DNA of 64,000 nucleotides from Theropithecus gelada (lineage: Eukaryota > Chordata > Mammalia > Primates > Cercopithecidae), in contig NC_037669.1 in NCBI RefSeq assembly GCF_003255815.1, positions 46,706,112 to 46,770,111 on the forward strand, written 5' to 3'. The notes beneath the pieces were generated by a model. The model saw nothing but the letters and a program-made list of their open reading frames with translations, was not told the origin of the DNA and made no database searches. Of the stretch, positions 1 through 27,519 are shown piece after piece. The position numbers and the translations under genes are program-made. Position 1 is the stretch's first letter. Every line of letters starts with the position of its first letter.

Positions 1-15986
<15,986 letters not shown>

Positions 15987-18055
15987 GTCCCGGCTGTGAT
16001 CGTCCAGCAGGACGCAGCGTGAGGGCGGCTGAGCAGGGACCGGGGCAGCCCTCGCCGCATGCGTGTGGAGTGTCCGGTGGTGCTCGGGCCGCCGCAGTGC
16101 AGCGACTGCCCGGCCCTCCCTCCCCTGCCTCGCCCGGCCAGGTCCCGGCTCTTCCTGTGTGGAGGTGATGGTACCTGCCACACCACAGCTGCGCACACAG
16201 CTGCTTGCTCAGGGGCCGGGACAGCACAGGGTGCTTAGGCCGGCCAAGGACCTTCATTGCCTGGCAAGAGCTGCCTGGTGGCCTTCATGGGAGAAGGGCT
16301 GACCTCTGAGGGGCTGAGGGGTGAGGCCAGGGCCCTCCAGGGGGAGGGGTAGCCAGCTTGGGCTGTCCCCTTGAGACCAGGACAAGAGGCTGGGGGTGTC
16401 AGCATTCCCGGCTTCCCAAGCTGCCCCCAGGCGGCAGAGTCTGAGGGTCTGGGGGTCCGGTTGGCAGCTGGAGAAAGAGGCAAAAAGCCCATAGCCGGGC
16501 AAGAGGAGCTCAAGTCAGTCTGGGCCCATTGCCACCGCCTCCCACATCCAGCACCCACGCCCGCTGCACCGCTGCCATCCTCAGATTCACCGCGTGCTCT
16601 GCGTGGCCGAGGCCGGAGCACCACATCCACCTCGCCCCAGAGAGTCCCTGCTCCCTCCTATGGAGGGGCTGTGGGCCAGGCTGCTCAGACTCCTGGGTGG
16701 CTTCCAGACGGACCGGGCAGCCCCTCTCCGTCCTCAGGGCTGTGCCTCTGGGAGCCACTGGGCCAGGGGCCCTGGGTCACAGAGAGCACGTTCCCGTTAT
16801 TTATTCCCCTCCGCGTCCTACGCAGGCTGCCCTGGCAGCTGCCTTCAAGGGTAGGCCGAGCTCCCCGCCATGGAGCCCCTGAGGGCAGCCCCTGAGCACT
16901 CCTCTCTCTCCACTCTCTCTGTCCCTGCCCCGGCGGCTTCCAGTGTGGCATCTCAGCAGGGTCCTGGCCCCTCCAGAGCAGTGGGACATCTGGGGACTGT
17001 TTTTGTTTGTAGGGGAAAAAATTCTGCTGCACTCTGCTTGGGCCTTGAGGTCTGTGGCAGGGCCCCTCTGGCCTGCAGTGGCCTGGATCTATCTGGGCCA
17101 TGAGTGACGGGCAGTGACCAGAGGGACTGGAGGCCAGCGGTGTCCACCCTTGCCCTCAGCAAGAGAGAATGCATTCTTAAAAGAAAGCTGTACATGTATA
17201 TATATGCACATATATATATGTGGCTCTAGCCTCAGGCTCCAGCCCCAGTGGGGTACTGTACATTAACTGAAGAGGAATTTTAAAGACGATTTGAACAAAA
17301 AAATGAAGGCAGTGGGAAAGCAATGCCAAATGACTGTGGAGAAAGTGGCCGGAGCCTCCCTGGAGTGGAGCAGCCCTGAAGTCCCCTGACCTGCGGGCCG
17401 CTGTTTTGGTTTGACATGACAAGGAAAGGACTTCCTGCTGACCCTGAGAGCCTCCGGGGTGCCGTGGCACCACGGGGCATGCATGATTGTGCTAGCGTTT
17501 AGTCTGAGTTGATCTTTTTAAAACTGCAAGTGTTGAATACTAGAGGTTGTTAGACCTTTTTTTATGTTTTTTAATTAGTCACTTGTAAAAGCAAACAAGC
17601 GGTCCATCCCCTTTTCAAGGTCACTTTTTTGATGGTACCGAAGATCCCATGGACTTTAAGGGACAGCTAACTGTGGCCAGCCCCAGCCTCGAATCCTCGG
17701 CCAGGCCCAAGGAGAGCACTCGGCCCCACGGGGTGTGCCAGTCTCGCAGTCGCCCCTCCTGAGCAGCGTGAGCCAGATGACGCCACAGAGACCCGCCCCT
17801 CCCCTGAATGTGGGTCGGTGTGGAGTGGGTGACTGCTGACTCAGAGCTCACTGGCCCCGTGGGCACCGTGCCAGGGCTGGGGCGTTCTGCTGCTGCCATG
17901 CCCAGCTCAGGCCTGGGCCCGCCTCTGCCGCCAGCCCACTGAGGAGGTGGGCTTACTCCCTGGGTAGACTTGGGGGCCAGAGCTGACTCTGGGGGCCAGT
18001 CCATATATAGTGGCTGGGCTGTTTTTTTCAGTAGCCCCTAGCATTGTCTGGGATT

Positions 18056-18110
18056 CCCACCCTCTGCGGCAGGAGCAGCCAGCCCTGTTGGTCCATGGAT
18101 GAAATGAGCC
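18056..18110 (+). repeat. 55-bp inverted duplication, arm 1 (in 3' UTR)
   Basis: Matches the reverse complement of 19994-20048 at 53 of 55 positions; the flanks on both sides do not match. Central text GTTGGTCCATGGATGAAATG. Not recognised as a known repeat family. Confidence 0.85.
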
Positions 18111-19341
18111 TTCCCGTCCCGCCTCCACCTATCTTCCGATGCTTCCTGGCTGCGGTGGGGTGGGAACCTCAGTTTCCCCCGAAGTCTTCCCTGGATGCTG
18201 GCTTCAGGTTGAAGTCCCTGGTTCTTCCAGTTCCTCACGGGTTAGATAGGGGCTCCTGCATCACCTTCAGAATCCAGTTCCAACCCCCACCCTCAGGCCT
18301 TGTGCCCTGCTCTACCCTGCCAGGGTGCCCTTGTCCATGTGAGTAGCATGGGCGGGAGGTGGGGACGACAGTGGTGATGAAGGGGGTGCACCACAGGCCT
18401 CATATGGAGCAGTTCCCACAGGGGCGTGTGGCGGGGGCCTGGCCACCACAGAGCACATGGCTGTGTCTAGGCGCAAGCACTTTAGCAGTATCTGTTTACA
18501 TGCGCAAGGATCAAGCCGACTACCCGTGCTGTCTACTGGGACAGCAGTCTCCGAGCTACACCATACCTCCCTCTGCCAGGTCGTGGAGTTGGGTCCCAGT
18601 TCCCACTTGTCACTGGTTCCCACTGTGCGCCTAACTGCAGCACCCGAGAGCTCTGGCCTGGGGCTGGAGGCCCTGGTAGGAACTGCCGTTGGAGTCCGCT
18701 CTGTGCCCAGCAGCAGTGAGCGGCTCCCGTGGGCCCTGTGTCTGCAGGAGCCGGGGCTGCGGCACATGTGCTGTGAAACCGACACCCACCTGGCGTGCTG
18801 CTGCCGCCACTTGCTTTCCACAGCATTTCCTACCCTGTTCCGTGTCCTCCCTCTCCCCGCGCCTGGCTCAGGAGTGCTGGAACAGCTCACGCCTCCGCCT
18901 GGGAGCCTGGCCTCTTGATATACCTCGAGCTTCCCCTGTGCTCCCCAGCCCCAGGACCACCGGCCCCTTGGCCTGAAGAGCTGGGGGCCCCAAGACCTGC
19001 AGCGTGGAGTCCGGGGCAGAGCCCGGAGCGGCGTGCCATCCCACCAGAGCCTTCGCCCTGGCTCTCTCCCTGTCTGGATTCAGTGGCTCACGTTGGTGCT
19101 ACACAGCTAGAATAGATATATTTAGAGAGAGAGATATTTTTAAGACAAAGCCCACAATTAGCTGTCCTTTAACGCCGCAGAACCCCCTCCCAGAAGAAGA
19201 GCGATCCCTCGGACGGTCCGGGCGGGCACCCTCAGCCGGGGCTCTTTGCAGAAGCAGCACCAATGACTGTGGGCCCGGCCCTCAGATGTGTACATATACG
19301 GCTATTTCCTATTTTACTGTTCTTCAGATTTAGTACTTGTA

Positions 19342-19347
19342 AATAAA
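19342..19347 (+). terminator. PLXNA1: PLXNA1 polyadenylation signal AATAAA
   Basis: Canonical hexamer, followed by probable cleavage at about 19362-19372 and a T/G-containing stretch (CATTTTTGC) just downstream. It overlaps a Pumilio-type TGTAAATA. Confidence 0.88.
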
Positions 19348-19374
19348 CACACACATTAAGGAGAGATTAAACAT

Positions 19375-20540
19375 TTTTGCTAAAAGCTCTTGGCTCCAGG
19401 TTTTCCTTGCTGGGAGGCAGGGGCGGTTGCAGGAGCACAGGCACATCCCAAGCACCGAAGCGTCTCTCCCTGGGAGACTCAGCCACACCCAGGACAGATG
19501 GCCACACTCTGTGAGCTGGGTGCGCTCAGTCCAGGTGACACATTGGAGCCCTTGGCAGAAGCTAAAACACCAGTGCCTGACTCCCACTGGAGCCTTGGAG
19601 CTTCCTGGGGCTGAGCGGTGGTCACTTTTATATGCTCCCCAGGCGATTCTCCCATGGCACCCCTAGCTCGGAGCAGTTGCTTCCAGCCCATGCTGCAAGG
19701 CAGGCATTTCGGGGTGCCTTGTTAACTAAAATCAGATTCTGACCCCGAGGGGCCCATAGGCAACAGCCTGGGGGATCCGAGGCTGCAGTCCTGGGCCCCC
19801 TGCCTTCAGTAGCCAAGGCTGGAATTGTGTTTCCCAGATTCGCAGGCAAGGAACTGGGTTTGAAAAATGTTGGTCTTTCCAACAGAGACAGGCTATGCTG
19901 CTTCATCTCATGAAAATGTGTACAGATACTAATGATGGAGGTGTGGACGCAGCTTCTGCCAGTGCATGGCTTTGGTCAGTGGCCCCATCCCTGGGCTCAT
20001 TTCATCCATGGACCAACAGGGGTGGCTGCTCCTGCCACAGAGGGTGGGTGCAGGGTCAGGTGTGACACATCCCCAAGGGTCCTGGGCACCTGCTTTGTAG
20101 CTGTGTCTTCAGGCAGACCCCAGGCTTGACCATCTGAGTACTCACTGCCTGTAAGTGAACTCACTGGGACTTCCAGCAACCCTGGAAGTTGTGAGGTTGG
20201 TGGCAGCTGCAGCTGAAGCTGAGGAATTGAAGCAAACAGAGGTTGCACAATGTGTCCCAGCCACAGGGTGGTAAGCAGCAGCCTGCCCAAACCTAGGCCC
20301 TTGGGACCCCAGGCCCTCCCCACCACCCCCAAGCTCCCACCTGTCTCCCTCCAGCCTCTCCATGGACTCGTTGCTAGGGCTGACAGTGGCCCATAAGTAA
20401 TCATCAATACCTCCCACTCCCAAACAGGCGCATCTTGACAGTGGTGCTGCAAGCACCAGCTCCGTGCCAGGCTCAGTAACTGGAGAGAAATCAGTGTAAT
20501 CACCACAAAATTGCATCGGAAACAAATTTAGCAAATGTGG
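19375..20540. other. Intergenic, no gene
   Basis: Immediate downstream flank of PLXNA1. Apart from the inverted-repeat arm I see no recognisable repeat, RNA gene or coding exon. Confidence 0.7.
19994..20048 (-). repeat. 55-bp inverted duplication, arm 2 (downstream of PLXNA1)
   Basis: Partner of 18056-18110 in opposite orientation, about 1.9 kb away and beyond the polyadenylation site. The two mismatches fall at 18067 and 18082 of the first arm. Confidence 0.85.
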
Positions 20541-20830
20541 TCCCGTTTAGGGTGTGACGCAGCCTGTTCTCATGGTTCAGTCCCCTTCAGCTTTTTTTCT
20601 GGCACAATCAGCCCTGCCTCAATTACCCTCATTAGGCCTCCGAGGGCTCCGGCCCGTCAGCCTGGAAGCTGAGCCATCTCTGAGCCGCAATCAGCGCTCA
20701 CTGTGCGAGTGATCGGGTGCAATTACACAGCAGCGGTGATGGGGCCTTCTGATTGCTGCGCGAGTGCACTGGCTCCTGAGGGTATTAAACCATCAGCTAT
20801 TAATGCTGGTGGCTCTGAGCAGGGCACCTG
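20540..20830. promoter_or_regulatory. Candidate conserved enhancer-like element
   Basis: Non-repetitive block mixing CpG-containing and AT-rich text with several homeodomain-type cores: CAATTA at 20620, CATTAGG at 20630, CAATTA at 20720, TATTAAAC at 20783 and TATTAATG at 20799. GCAATCAGCGCTCACTG lies near 20689. The composition is unlike the flanks and unlike any repeat I know. Regulatory role is inference. Confidence 0.4.
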
Positions 20831-22105
20831 GATGGGCTCTCTTCAAGGCAAGGGCGAGGTCAGCCTGTGGGCCTGGGCAGGATGGAGGCACCTCCCCACC
20901 CAGAGCAGATCCAGAGGTGACTTCGGACTTCCCACCTAGGCCCCAGAGCAGCCACAGCTCGAGAACAAACACAGGCTCTGAGCAGAAATAAAAAATAACA
21001 GGCCAGGCTAAAACCTGATACAGTGACTCTAGATGGTGCAGTGCCCTGAAGAAAACTGGTGGCATGGGAGGGTGCCCACCTGGCCAGGTGGGCAGGGAAG
21101 GCCTGGGGAGGGATGGAGGAATCGAGGCCTGAGAAACAAGGAGCCAGCTGAGGTGACATCGGGGAGAGCATTCCTGTGTCTGGAGGAATGGAAGAGGCCA
21201 GGTCAGTTCTGTGCAGGGAGGTGCAGGAGGTGCTATGCCTTGGGGAGTGAGGAGGGTGGGCTCTGATTCGTATCTGGCAGTCTCGGGACGAGGCCAGAGG
21301 AGGCTGGAGACCAAGAGGCTCCTGCAGGTGTCCCCAGAGCCCATGGTCCACAGCGCCCCTTTAGGGCCTCCCTGGAGAGCCATCAGCCCTGATGGTGGAG
21401 CTTTGGGGGCAGATGTGTTCTTTCTGAGGACAACCATCATGGAGTTGTCGATGGAAGTGACTTGGTCATATTCAGGCTGAACGTCTAGTCCTGGAGTAGA
21501 GCCTCCAGCCAGCCTGCACTGGTCACGTAGGCAGGTGCACCACAGACCTTTGGGGAATGGTACACGGATGTTGGGGAGTGGTTTCTGCAGCATACAAGGC
21601 TGCCAGGCTGTAAGTCAGTACCAGGACCAGCCCCATTGCAGGGAAGAGAACCTGGGAGCAGAGAGGTGAAGTCACTACCCTCAAGGATACACATTTACCC
21701 ATGGTGGGACCAGGATTCAAATTCAGACGCTCTACTTCGTGCTGCAGCGCTCCTCCAGTGGCTGGAGACTCCTTGAGCACAATACCAGGGCCTGATGCCC
21801 ATAGTCTGGACACAGAGCAGACGGGCATGAGCAGCTGGCAGTGAGCGAAGCCCTGGGGCTTTGGGAACTTTGAGGAAAGCATGTTCTCAGGAGCATTTCC
21901 CCTGTAGCTGCCTTGTAGATACCACCAGCCACAGCCCGTTGAGTCTGCCCCCGTGGCTGGGAGACTCATGCACTCTCCCCAGTGTGGGGTCTGTTTGAGA
22001 GATGGGCTTTCCAGCCATCATTGCTGCATCCAGCTAAAACCACCCTGAGAGGCACCTGAGCACATGTTCCCGCTGGGTGCCCCCCTGCATTAGAAATGAT
22101 AGAAA
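20830..22105. other. Intergenic, MIR remnant only
   Basis: A minus-strand MIR-like remnant lies at about 21610-21750 (GACCAGGATTCAAATTCAGA). Nothing else recognised. Confidence 0.6.
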
Positions 22106-22495
22106 CTTAAGCTGTCTAGAGCAAGAAAGGGAACTGGCGGGCTCTTGAAGTTGAAAAGTCCAAGGGTGCATCTACCTCAGGCATGGCTGGGTCCAGGGGC
22201 TCCTAGAGGTCATGAGGAGTCTGTCTTCCTTCTCTGTCCTTTGTATGGGCCTCATTCTCAGGCCAACTCTTCCCAAGGTGGGGGGCAGTGATGACCACCA
22301 GCAGCTCTAGGCCTACCAGTTGAGCAGTCCCGGTGAAAACAGGACATGCTTGGTCATCGTGCACATTCAGGTAGGGATTTCATTGGCCAATGTTTGGGGC
22401 AATGTCTTGATTTGCTATTTGAGCCAGTCATTCCGGCCTGAAGGATGAAGTGCTCTGATTGGGAAACCCAGGCCACATGCCAGAGGAGGGATTAG
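22105..22495. repeat. Old interspersed repeat, class unassigned
   Basis: Phrases such as TCAGGCATGGCTGGGTCCAG and GACCACCAGCAGCTCTAGGC recur in a mammalian interspersed repeat that I recognise but cannot name with certainty. A related start may lie at about 33700-33770. Confidence 0.4.
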
Positions 22496-23200
22496 TCCAT
22501 TTGAACAGCAGGGTTTTGCAGATTGTGGAGAAGTGCGCAGGTGGAGGGGAGGGTCTCCCCACTGCTGGTGGGAAGGAAAACCGTACAGTTGTCGTCGACA
22601 AGGTGTGGCGGCTTCTGAAAAGTTAAGTATAGAATCACCATGCAACCCAGCACCCCCGCTTCTGGGTAAACACACAAAAGAATGGAGAGCAGAGTCTCAG
22701 AGACACTTCCACACCCACGTTCACAGCAGCACTATTCACACAGCCAAAAGGCGGAGGCACCCCAAGCATCCATCGACAGGTGAATGGACAAAATGTGGTG
22801 CATCCAAACAGTGGAATCCCATTCAGCCTTTGAAAGGAAGGAAATTCTCACTATGACATGGATGAACTTGAAATAAGCCAAGCATAAAAAGACAAATACT
22901 GTATGACTCTACTTTCACGAGGTCCCTAAAGGTCCCTAGGTAGTCACAGTCATAGAGACGGAGATAGAATGGTGGGCGCCAGAGGGTGCGGGAGGAGGGA
23001 TGGGACTTAGAGTTGGATGGGGACAGAGCTTCAGTGGAGAAGATGAACGTTCTGAGACGGATGGCAGTGATAACTGCAGAACAATGGGGATGTTCAGTGC
23101 CACTGAGCTGTGCACTTAAAAATGGTTCAGATGTTATATTTTATGTTACATGTGTTTTCTCACATTTAAAACTAATAATAAAGTTTTTAAAAAAGAGTTT
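22495..23200 (+). mobile_element. L1M-type LINE 3' end, sense
   Basis: L1-sense phrases in order: AGCACTATTCACACAGCCAA near 22728, ATCCATCGACAGGTGAATGG near 22769, GGAAATTCTCACTATGACAT near 22841 and a degraded A-rich tail ending near 23195. Open frames are broken; a dead 3' fragment. Confidence 0.8.
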
Positions 23201-23780
23201 GAGTTTCACTGTGTGGACACGAATGCCACAGACTGTCCTCAAGCAGGAGACACGCACCGCCAGCTGTAGCAATGCTGGCACCCCAGCCTCCCTGCAGCCC
23301 TGGCCTCTCCTTGCTCACTGCCCTAGGGATGCTGGCATCTCTGGCTGCTGCTCACAATGTCCAGGGCAGAGCCTCTCATCTCCCTACCATGCCCCATCGT
23401 GGGCTCCCCATCTTGGCAAAGCCACCTCCAGATGGAACCCTCCCAACCCCACAGAAGATCCTGCCCCACCAAGCAGTCCTGCCTGGGTGACCTGCCACAT
23501 GCTGTCTGTGGCAGGCCTATCCCTCGCTGGGCTGCAGTCACAGGCAGCAGGGCTACCCCAGGAACAGCACCATGGCCTCCACCCCAGGCAGGGCCAGGAT
23601 GGAGAAGGAGCTCAGGATGTTCAGATTCCCAGACAGCACGAGTCCTGTCGGCTGTGCCCCTGTCCAGGGACATCCCCAACTCTCTCCGAATCTGTGCCTC
23701 TGCCCAGAATCTCAGGTTCCAGTTTTCACCTTGCAACTCATTGCTCCCAGGTGAATGTTCCTGAAGCCCAGCTTTGACAA
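23200..23780. other. Intergenic, nothing recognised
   Basis: Pyrimidine-leaning sequence with open frames on both strands but no protein similarity that I recognise. Confidence 0.6.
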
Positions 23781-24060
23781 ATACGCTTTTCTTTGTTTAT
23801 GAGACTGTTTGTATTTTTTCTAATGGACATTTTCTCCTTATATAACCACTGTGTCATTATCACACTAACAAAATTAATGTTTGCATATTCCAATGTCCTT
23901 AACTGTCTCAAACCTGAATTTTCACAGAGGGATTGCTTAGATTTGGATGAGGCCCCCTGTTACGCTTGGTTTTCTGTCTCCCCTGTTTGGATCCCCAGTG
24001 CTCCCCTTCTGTTTTCCAGCCATTTTAATTGCAGAACCAGGTTATGTGTCTGAAGACTTG
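23780..24060 (-). mobile_element. Old LINE-like fragment, antisense
   Basis: Phrases such as CCACTGTGTCATTATCACAC and ACAAAATTAATGTTTGCATA resemble an old L1 3' region in antisense. Very divergent; family uncertain. Confidence 0.4.
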
Positions 24061-24819
24061 GACACCACGGACTTGGGTGGCATTTGACAAGTGGTTCCAT
24101 CCCTGCTTGCTGGGTTGCAGGTTCAATCTCCCAGCAGGCAGTGCTCCCTGCCACACCTGCCAGGAGGCCCCAGAGAAGTCGGGCTGACCAGGAGTTCGGG
24201 GCACAGCCTTGGCATGCCCTCGCCTTCGCATCTCTCGCTCCCTGCACCCAGGTCTTCCATCTATCTGGACTTTTTCTCTGAAAACACTCTCCCTTTTTCG
24301 ACTAGAAGAAATTGTTCAAATGGAAAACTTGATGGCACTGAGTGGATACCGTGAATAGGACAGAACCATTCCTAATAGAGGAGGTCTGTACAAATAACTA
24401 CAAGAGGTAAAAATAATCTTAAATTCTAGCAAAAAGCTGTTGCCCACGTAAAGGCTTTCCTCTGATCAATGGCAAGGTGCTAGTGAGAGGCTGGAGACCC
24501 TGGCAGGGCTCTGTTCTTGGTGCACGGATCTCTGGGCTACATTCTACCCGCCGGTTCAGGGGTCTGTCTCTGGTCTGCCATTCTCTCTCTCTGGGGACGT
24601 GTGACCTTGCAAAGTCCACTTCTCAGCCCCCTCCACTGGCTGCCTGGAGGGAGATTGGGTGGGAGAGAGAAGAGGCTCCGCTCTCAGCTTCCCTGGCTCT
24701 CCCTTGGGGTGGGCATCCTCCCTTGTGCTGGCCTGTGCCGGTGACAGCCCCTCCTCTCCCTGCCCCTCTGGCCTGGATGAGCACAGCTTCCTGCTGCCCC
24801 CCCGCTTTGTGGTGCCCTG
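24060..24819. other. Intergenic, nothing recognised
   Basis: No repeat family, RNA gene or exon recognised. Confidence 0.6.
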
Positions 24820-25236
24820 TGATGGTGACTGGATGTGTCAACTTGCCTGGGCTTCGGATGCCCAGATACGTGGCCAGGCCTTGTCCGAGTGCTTGTGAGG
24901 ATGTTTCTGGATGAGATGAGCATTTGGGTGGAGACTGAGTGAACCAGACCACCCTCCCGGACGCAGGTACGCCTCCTACATCAGGCGAGAGCCTAAAGAG
25001 AACAAAAGCTTGACCCTCCCCAGAGGAAGAGAATTCCTCCCGCCTGACAGCCTTTGGGCTGGGACACGGGTCAGACTCGAACTGAAACATGGACTCTCCC
25101 TGAGTCCTAAGCCAGCCAGCCTCCTGGCTCTTCTCACGCTCGCCCTGCAGGCCCTGGGACTTACCCTCCATGAGACCACAGGCCAACTCAGAACAACCTG
25201 TCTGTCTACCTATAGCTACTGAGAACCCTGACGCAT
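24819..25236 (+). mobile_element. Solo LTR, MLT2-like (ERVL class)
   Basis: Opens TGTGATGGTGACTGGATGTG and TCAACTTGCCTGGGC, contains GGATGAGATGAGCATTTGGG and GAGGAAGAGAATTCCTCCCG, and ends in GAGAACCCTGACG. This order is that of MLT2-type LTRs. No internal retroviral region adjoins it. Old and divergent. Confidence 0.75.
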
Positions 25237-26620
25237 TTCCCTCTGCCGATCCGCCTTCCTTCCACCAGATGCTGCCTGCGGCGGGGGGTCCTACCTAAGG
25301 CTGTCATCAACCACCCAGACGCTGCCTGGTGTGAGCAGAGCTGGGGCCCAGCCTGCCCTGTGCATTCCCTTGCCCCTGCCATGCCCTCCCCACCACTTTT
25401 CGTCTTTTGTTCCACGTGGCCGAGCCTGCCCGGTGACTTCCACCTCTCCAAGTGGGGCTCTGAGTGGGGCTCACCTCCCCTGGGCTTGGTTTCTCAGACA
25501 ACTTGGCACCCACAGGTGTGCGACATTCCTGTCATTCTTTGCACATTTGCCAGCCTGAAAGGCTGAGGGAGGGTGCAAAAACAGTTTTAAGTCCAAGAAA
25601 GAGAGCCAGAAGTCCTCTTGTCTCTTAGTGAAACAAATTCCTTAAAAAGTAGTTTTCAAGACACAAATTCCTTTTTAAAATGATCAGTCCCCGAGAGCAG
25701 AAGGGGCAGGCCTGACTGGGGATCCTGGTCTTGTGGCCTGTGCCTCCTGTGATTCGGAGCAAGTCTCTGTCTCTTTCTCAGCCTCAGTTTCTCCATTGTA
25801 GAATGAAGGAACAATTATAATGGCCAGCGCCCTCCCCTGCAGGGTGGGGTGGAACTGTGTGATGATTTCGTGCCTTCTAAACCCATGTTTCCTGGAGGGT
25901 GGATATTGCCTGGGACAAAGAAGCCCTCATTCCTCCTGGTCACAGGCCATTGAGACAGAGGGAACCGGGGTCGCCCAACCCTTCTGCTGCCTCACCTGTC
26001 AAAAGCAAAGCTTGGATAGGAAGAGACTCAGTTAACCCTCTACATCTGGCAGAGTCAGGGGTCATGGTGAGGGAGGCCCCAGCTCTCCTGGTGGGACTGA
26101 GAAAGGTGGGTGTGAAGAAGAGGCCTGCTTTCTCCCCTGAGAAACAGCACCCCTTGTTTCCTGTGAAGGGGTGAGTGACCCAGAAGTTCCCTATGGCCCC
26201 TCAAGGGGTAGAGAGGTGCTGAGAAGCCTGGCAGACCAGCAGGGCCCGGAGTCAGGAGGAGGGGGCTGCTGGGCGGGGCTGCAGAGCCAGCACACATCTA
26301 GAAGCCAGGGGCATTCAGGACTGAGAAGCAGAGGGGAGAGACAACTCCAGGGAGTACCAAATACACTCTAGTCTATCCTGATGTCGTCCCATGGAGTCGT
26401 GCAGTGTACAACCCGCACAGCTGTACATGGTGGACCTGAGTGTGCTGAGGCATTCCCACATGAGGCCCACAGAGCTGACCTCCCCTTCCCTACTGCCAGA
26501 AAGACCCTGGAGCTTTGCGTTAGGCCCCAGTGTCATCTTGGGAAGAAGGAAGAAAAGGGAGAAAGATCCTGATAGGAACTTGAACTGCGACCAGAACTTA
26601 CCATTTTCCCACAAGAGACT
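25236..26620. other. Intergenic with one MIR
   Basis: A + strand MIR-like remnant at about 25715-25860 (GGAGCAAGTCTCTGTCTCTT, CCTCAGTTTCTCCATTGTAG). An imperfect direct repeat ACAAATTCCTT(A/T)AAAA occurs at about 25634 and 25662. No gene seen. Confidence 0.6.
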
Positions 26621-26790
26621 ATGAAAACAAGAGAGATCATTTAAATAGCACTAGATTAAGCTATTTTCAAAGTTTGGAATGTTGTTCCTGTTTCCCAGTA
26701 GGACAGAAGCTTGGGAGCAAAATTAGGTAAGTTACAGACAATTAAGAAGCTCCATTAACAAAATGCCTGAGCAGAGCTGTGTACATTCTC
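26620..26790. promoter_or_regulatory. AT-rich island, candidate regulatory element
   Basis: Non-repeat AT-rich stretch with ATTTAAAT, CAATTAAG near 26739 and CCATTAAC near 26752, between GC-rich flanks. Weak case; function is a guess from composition. Confidence 0.2.
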
Positions 26791-27077
26791 AGCCCTAGAG
26801 AGTCCGGGCTCAGGTGCAGGTGGAGGGTGGGGGATGTTGCTCCTCCTGCCCTGCCAGCAGCAGAGGAAGTCACACCCCCAGCAGACACATGGGGCCCAAT
26901 TGGCCAATCAGAAGATCCCTTCCTCCTGTCAGGGCTCAGCATGCCAGTCCATGGGGACATTTTCTTCCCCTGAAAAAGAGATTGCTCCTTTACATAGGGG
27001 GGAGTTTGTAAACCAAGAACTGCTGGGGGCCACTCCATGAACCGAGGAGAGAAGATAATTCAGAGGAATTCAGAACC

Positions 27078-27402
27078 AAGAGATGGGGAGAGAGGAAGGG
27101 AGCGAAGGGAAGAGAGAAGGAGACAAAGAGGCAGAGGAGGAGAGAGCGATGGGGAGGGAGAAAGGGAAGGAGAAAAGGACAGAAAGGGAGAGAGGGAGGG
27201 AAGGAGGGAGAGAGGAAGGGGGAGGGAAGGGGAAAGGGGAAAGAGAGAGAGAGAGAGAGGGAGAGGGGAGGAAAGAGAATGAGAGAGAAAGAGGCAGAGA
27301 AGGAGAGAGAGGAGGAGAGGGAGAGGGAAGGAGGAAAGGACAGAGGCAGAGAGAGAGGGTGGGTAGAGAGGGAGAGAGGGGAGGGGAAAGAGAGAGAGAA
27401 AG
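27078..27402. repeat. Purine-rich (GGGA/GAGA)n tract
   Basis: About 325 bp almost entirely G and A on the + strand, with only scattered C or T. It produces long but meaningless Arg/Glu/Gly-rich frames. Homopurine tracts of this kind can form triplex DNA. Confidence 0.95.
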
Positions 27403-27519
27403 TTTAAACTTCTGGATCCAGTGGTGTCTAAAGACTAGAACTGTCGGGGCCTTTAGTTAGGTTTGCCAAGTCCCATTTCTCCCTTTGCCTAAGCCAGTCT
27501 GTCACTTGGGACCTACAGA

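Larger units (their letters stand above)
15987..19370 (+). other. PLXNA1: PLXNA1 3' UTR
   Basis: About 3.4 kb from the stop codon to the inferred cleavage site after the AATAAA at 19342. Mostly GC-rich, with AT-rich islands at 17165-17330 and 17495-17640. Exact Pumilio-type sites TGTANATA occur at 17195-17202 (TGTATATA), 19289-19296 (TGTACATA) and 19338-19345 (TGTAAATA). One arm of a 55-bp inverted duplication lies at 18056-18110. No earlier canonical AATAAA was noticed, so a single long UTR is expected. Length is inferred from signals, not from transcripts. Confidence 0.85.

Noticed and set aside
17185..17225. TATA-like run as a promoter
   Set aside because: It is in the 3' UTR of PLXNA1 and is better explained as an AT-rich island with a Pumilio-type site.
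24819..25236. Possible provirus
   Set aside because: Only an old LTR is present; no gag, pol or env-like frame adjoins it or the other LTRs.
27037..27460. Arg/Glu/Gly-rich open frames
   Set aside because: Produced by the homopurine simple repeat.
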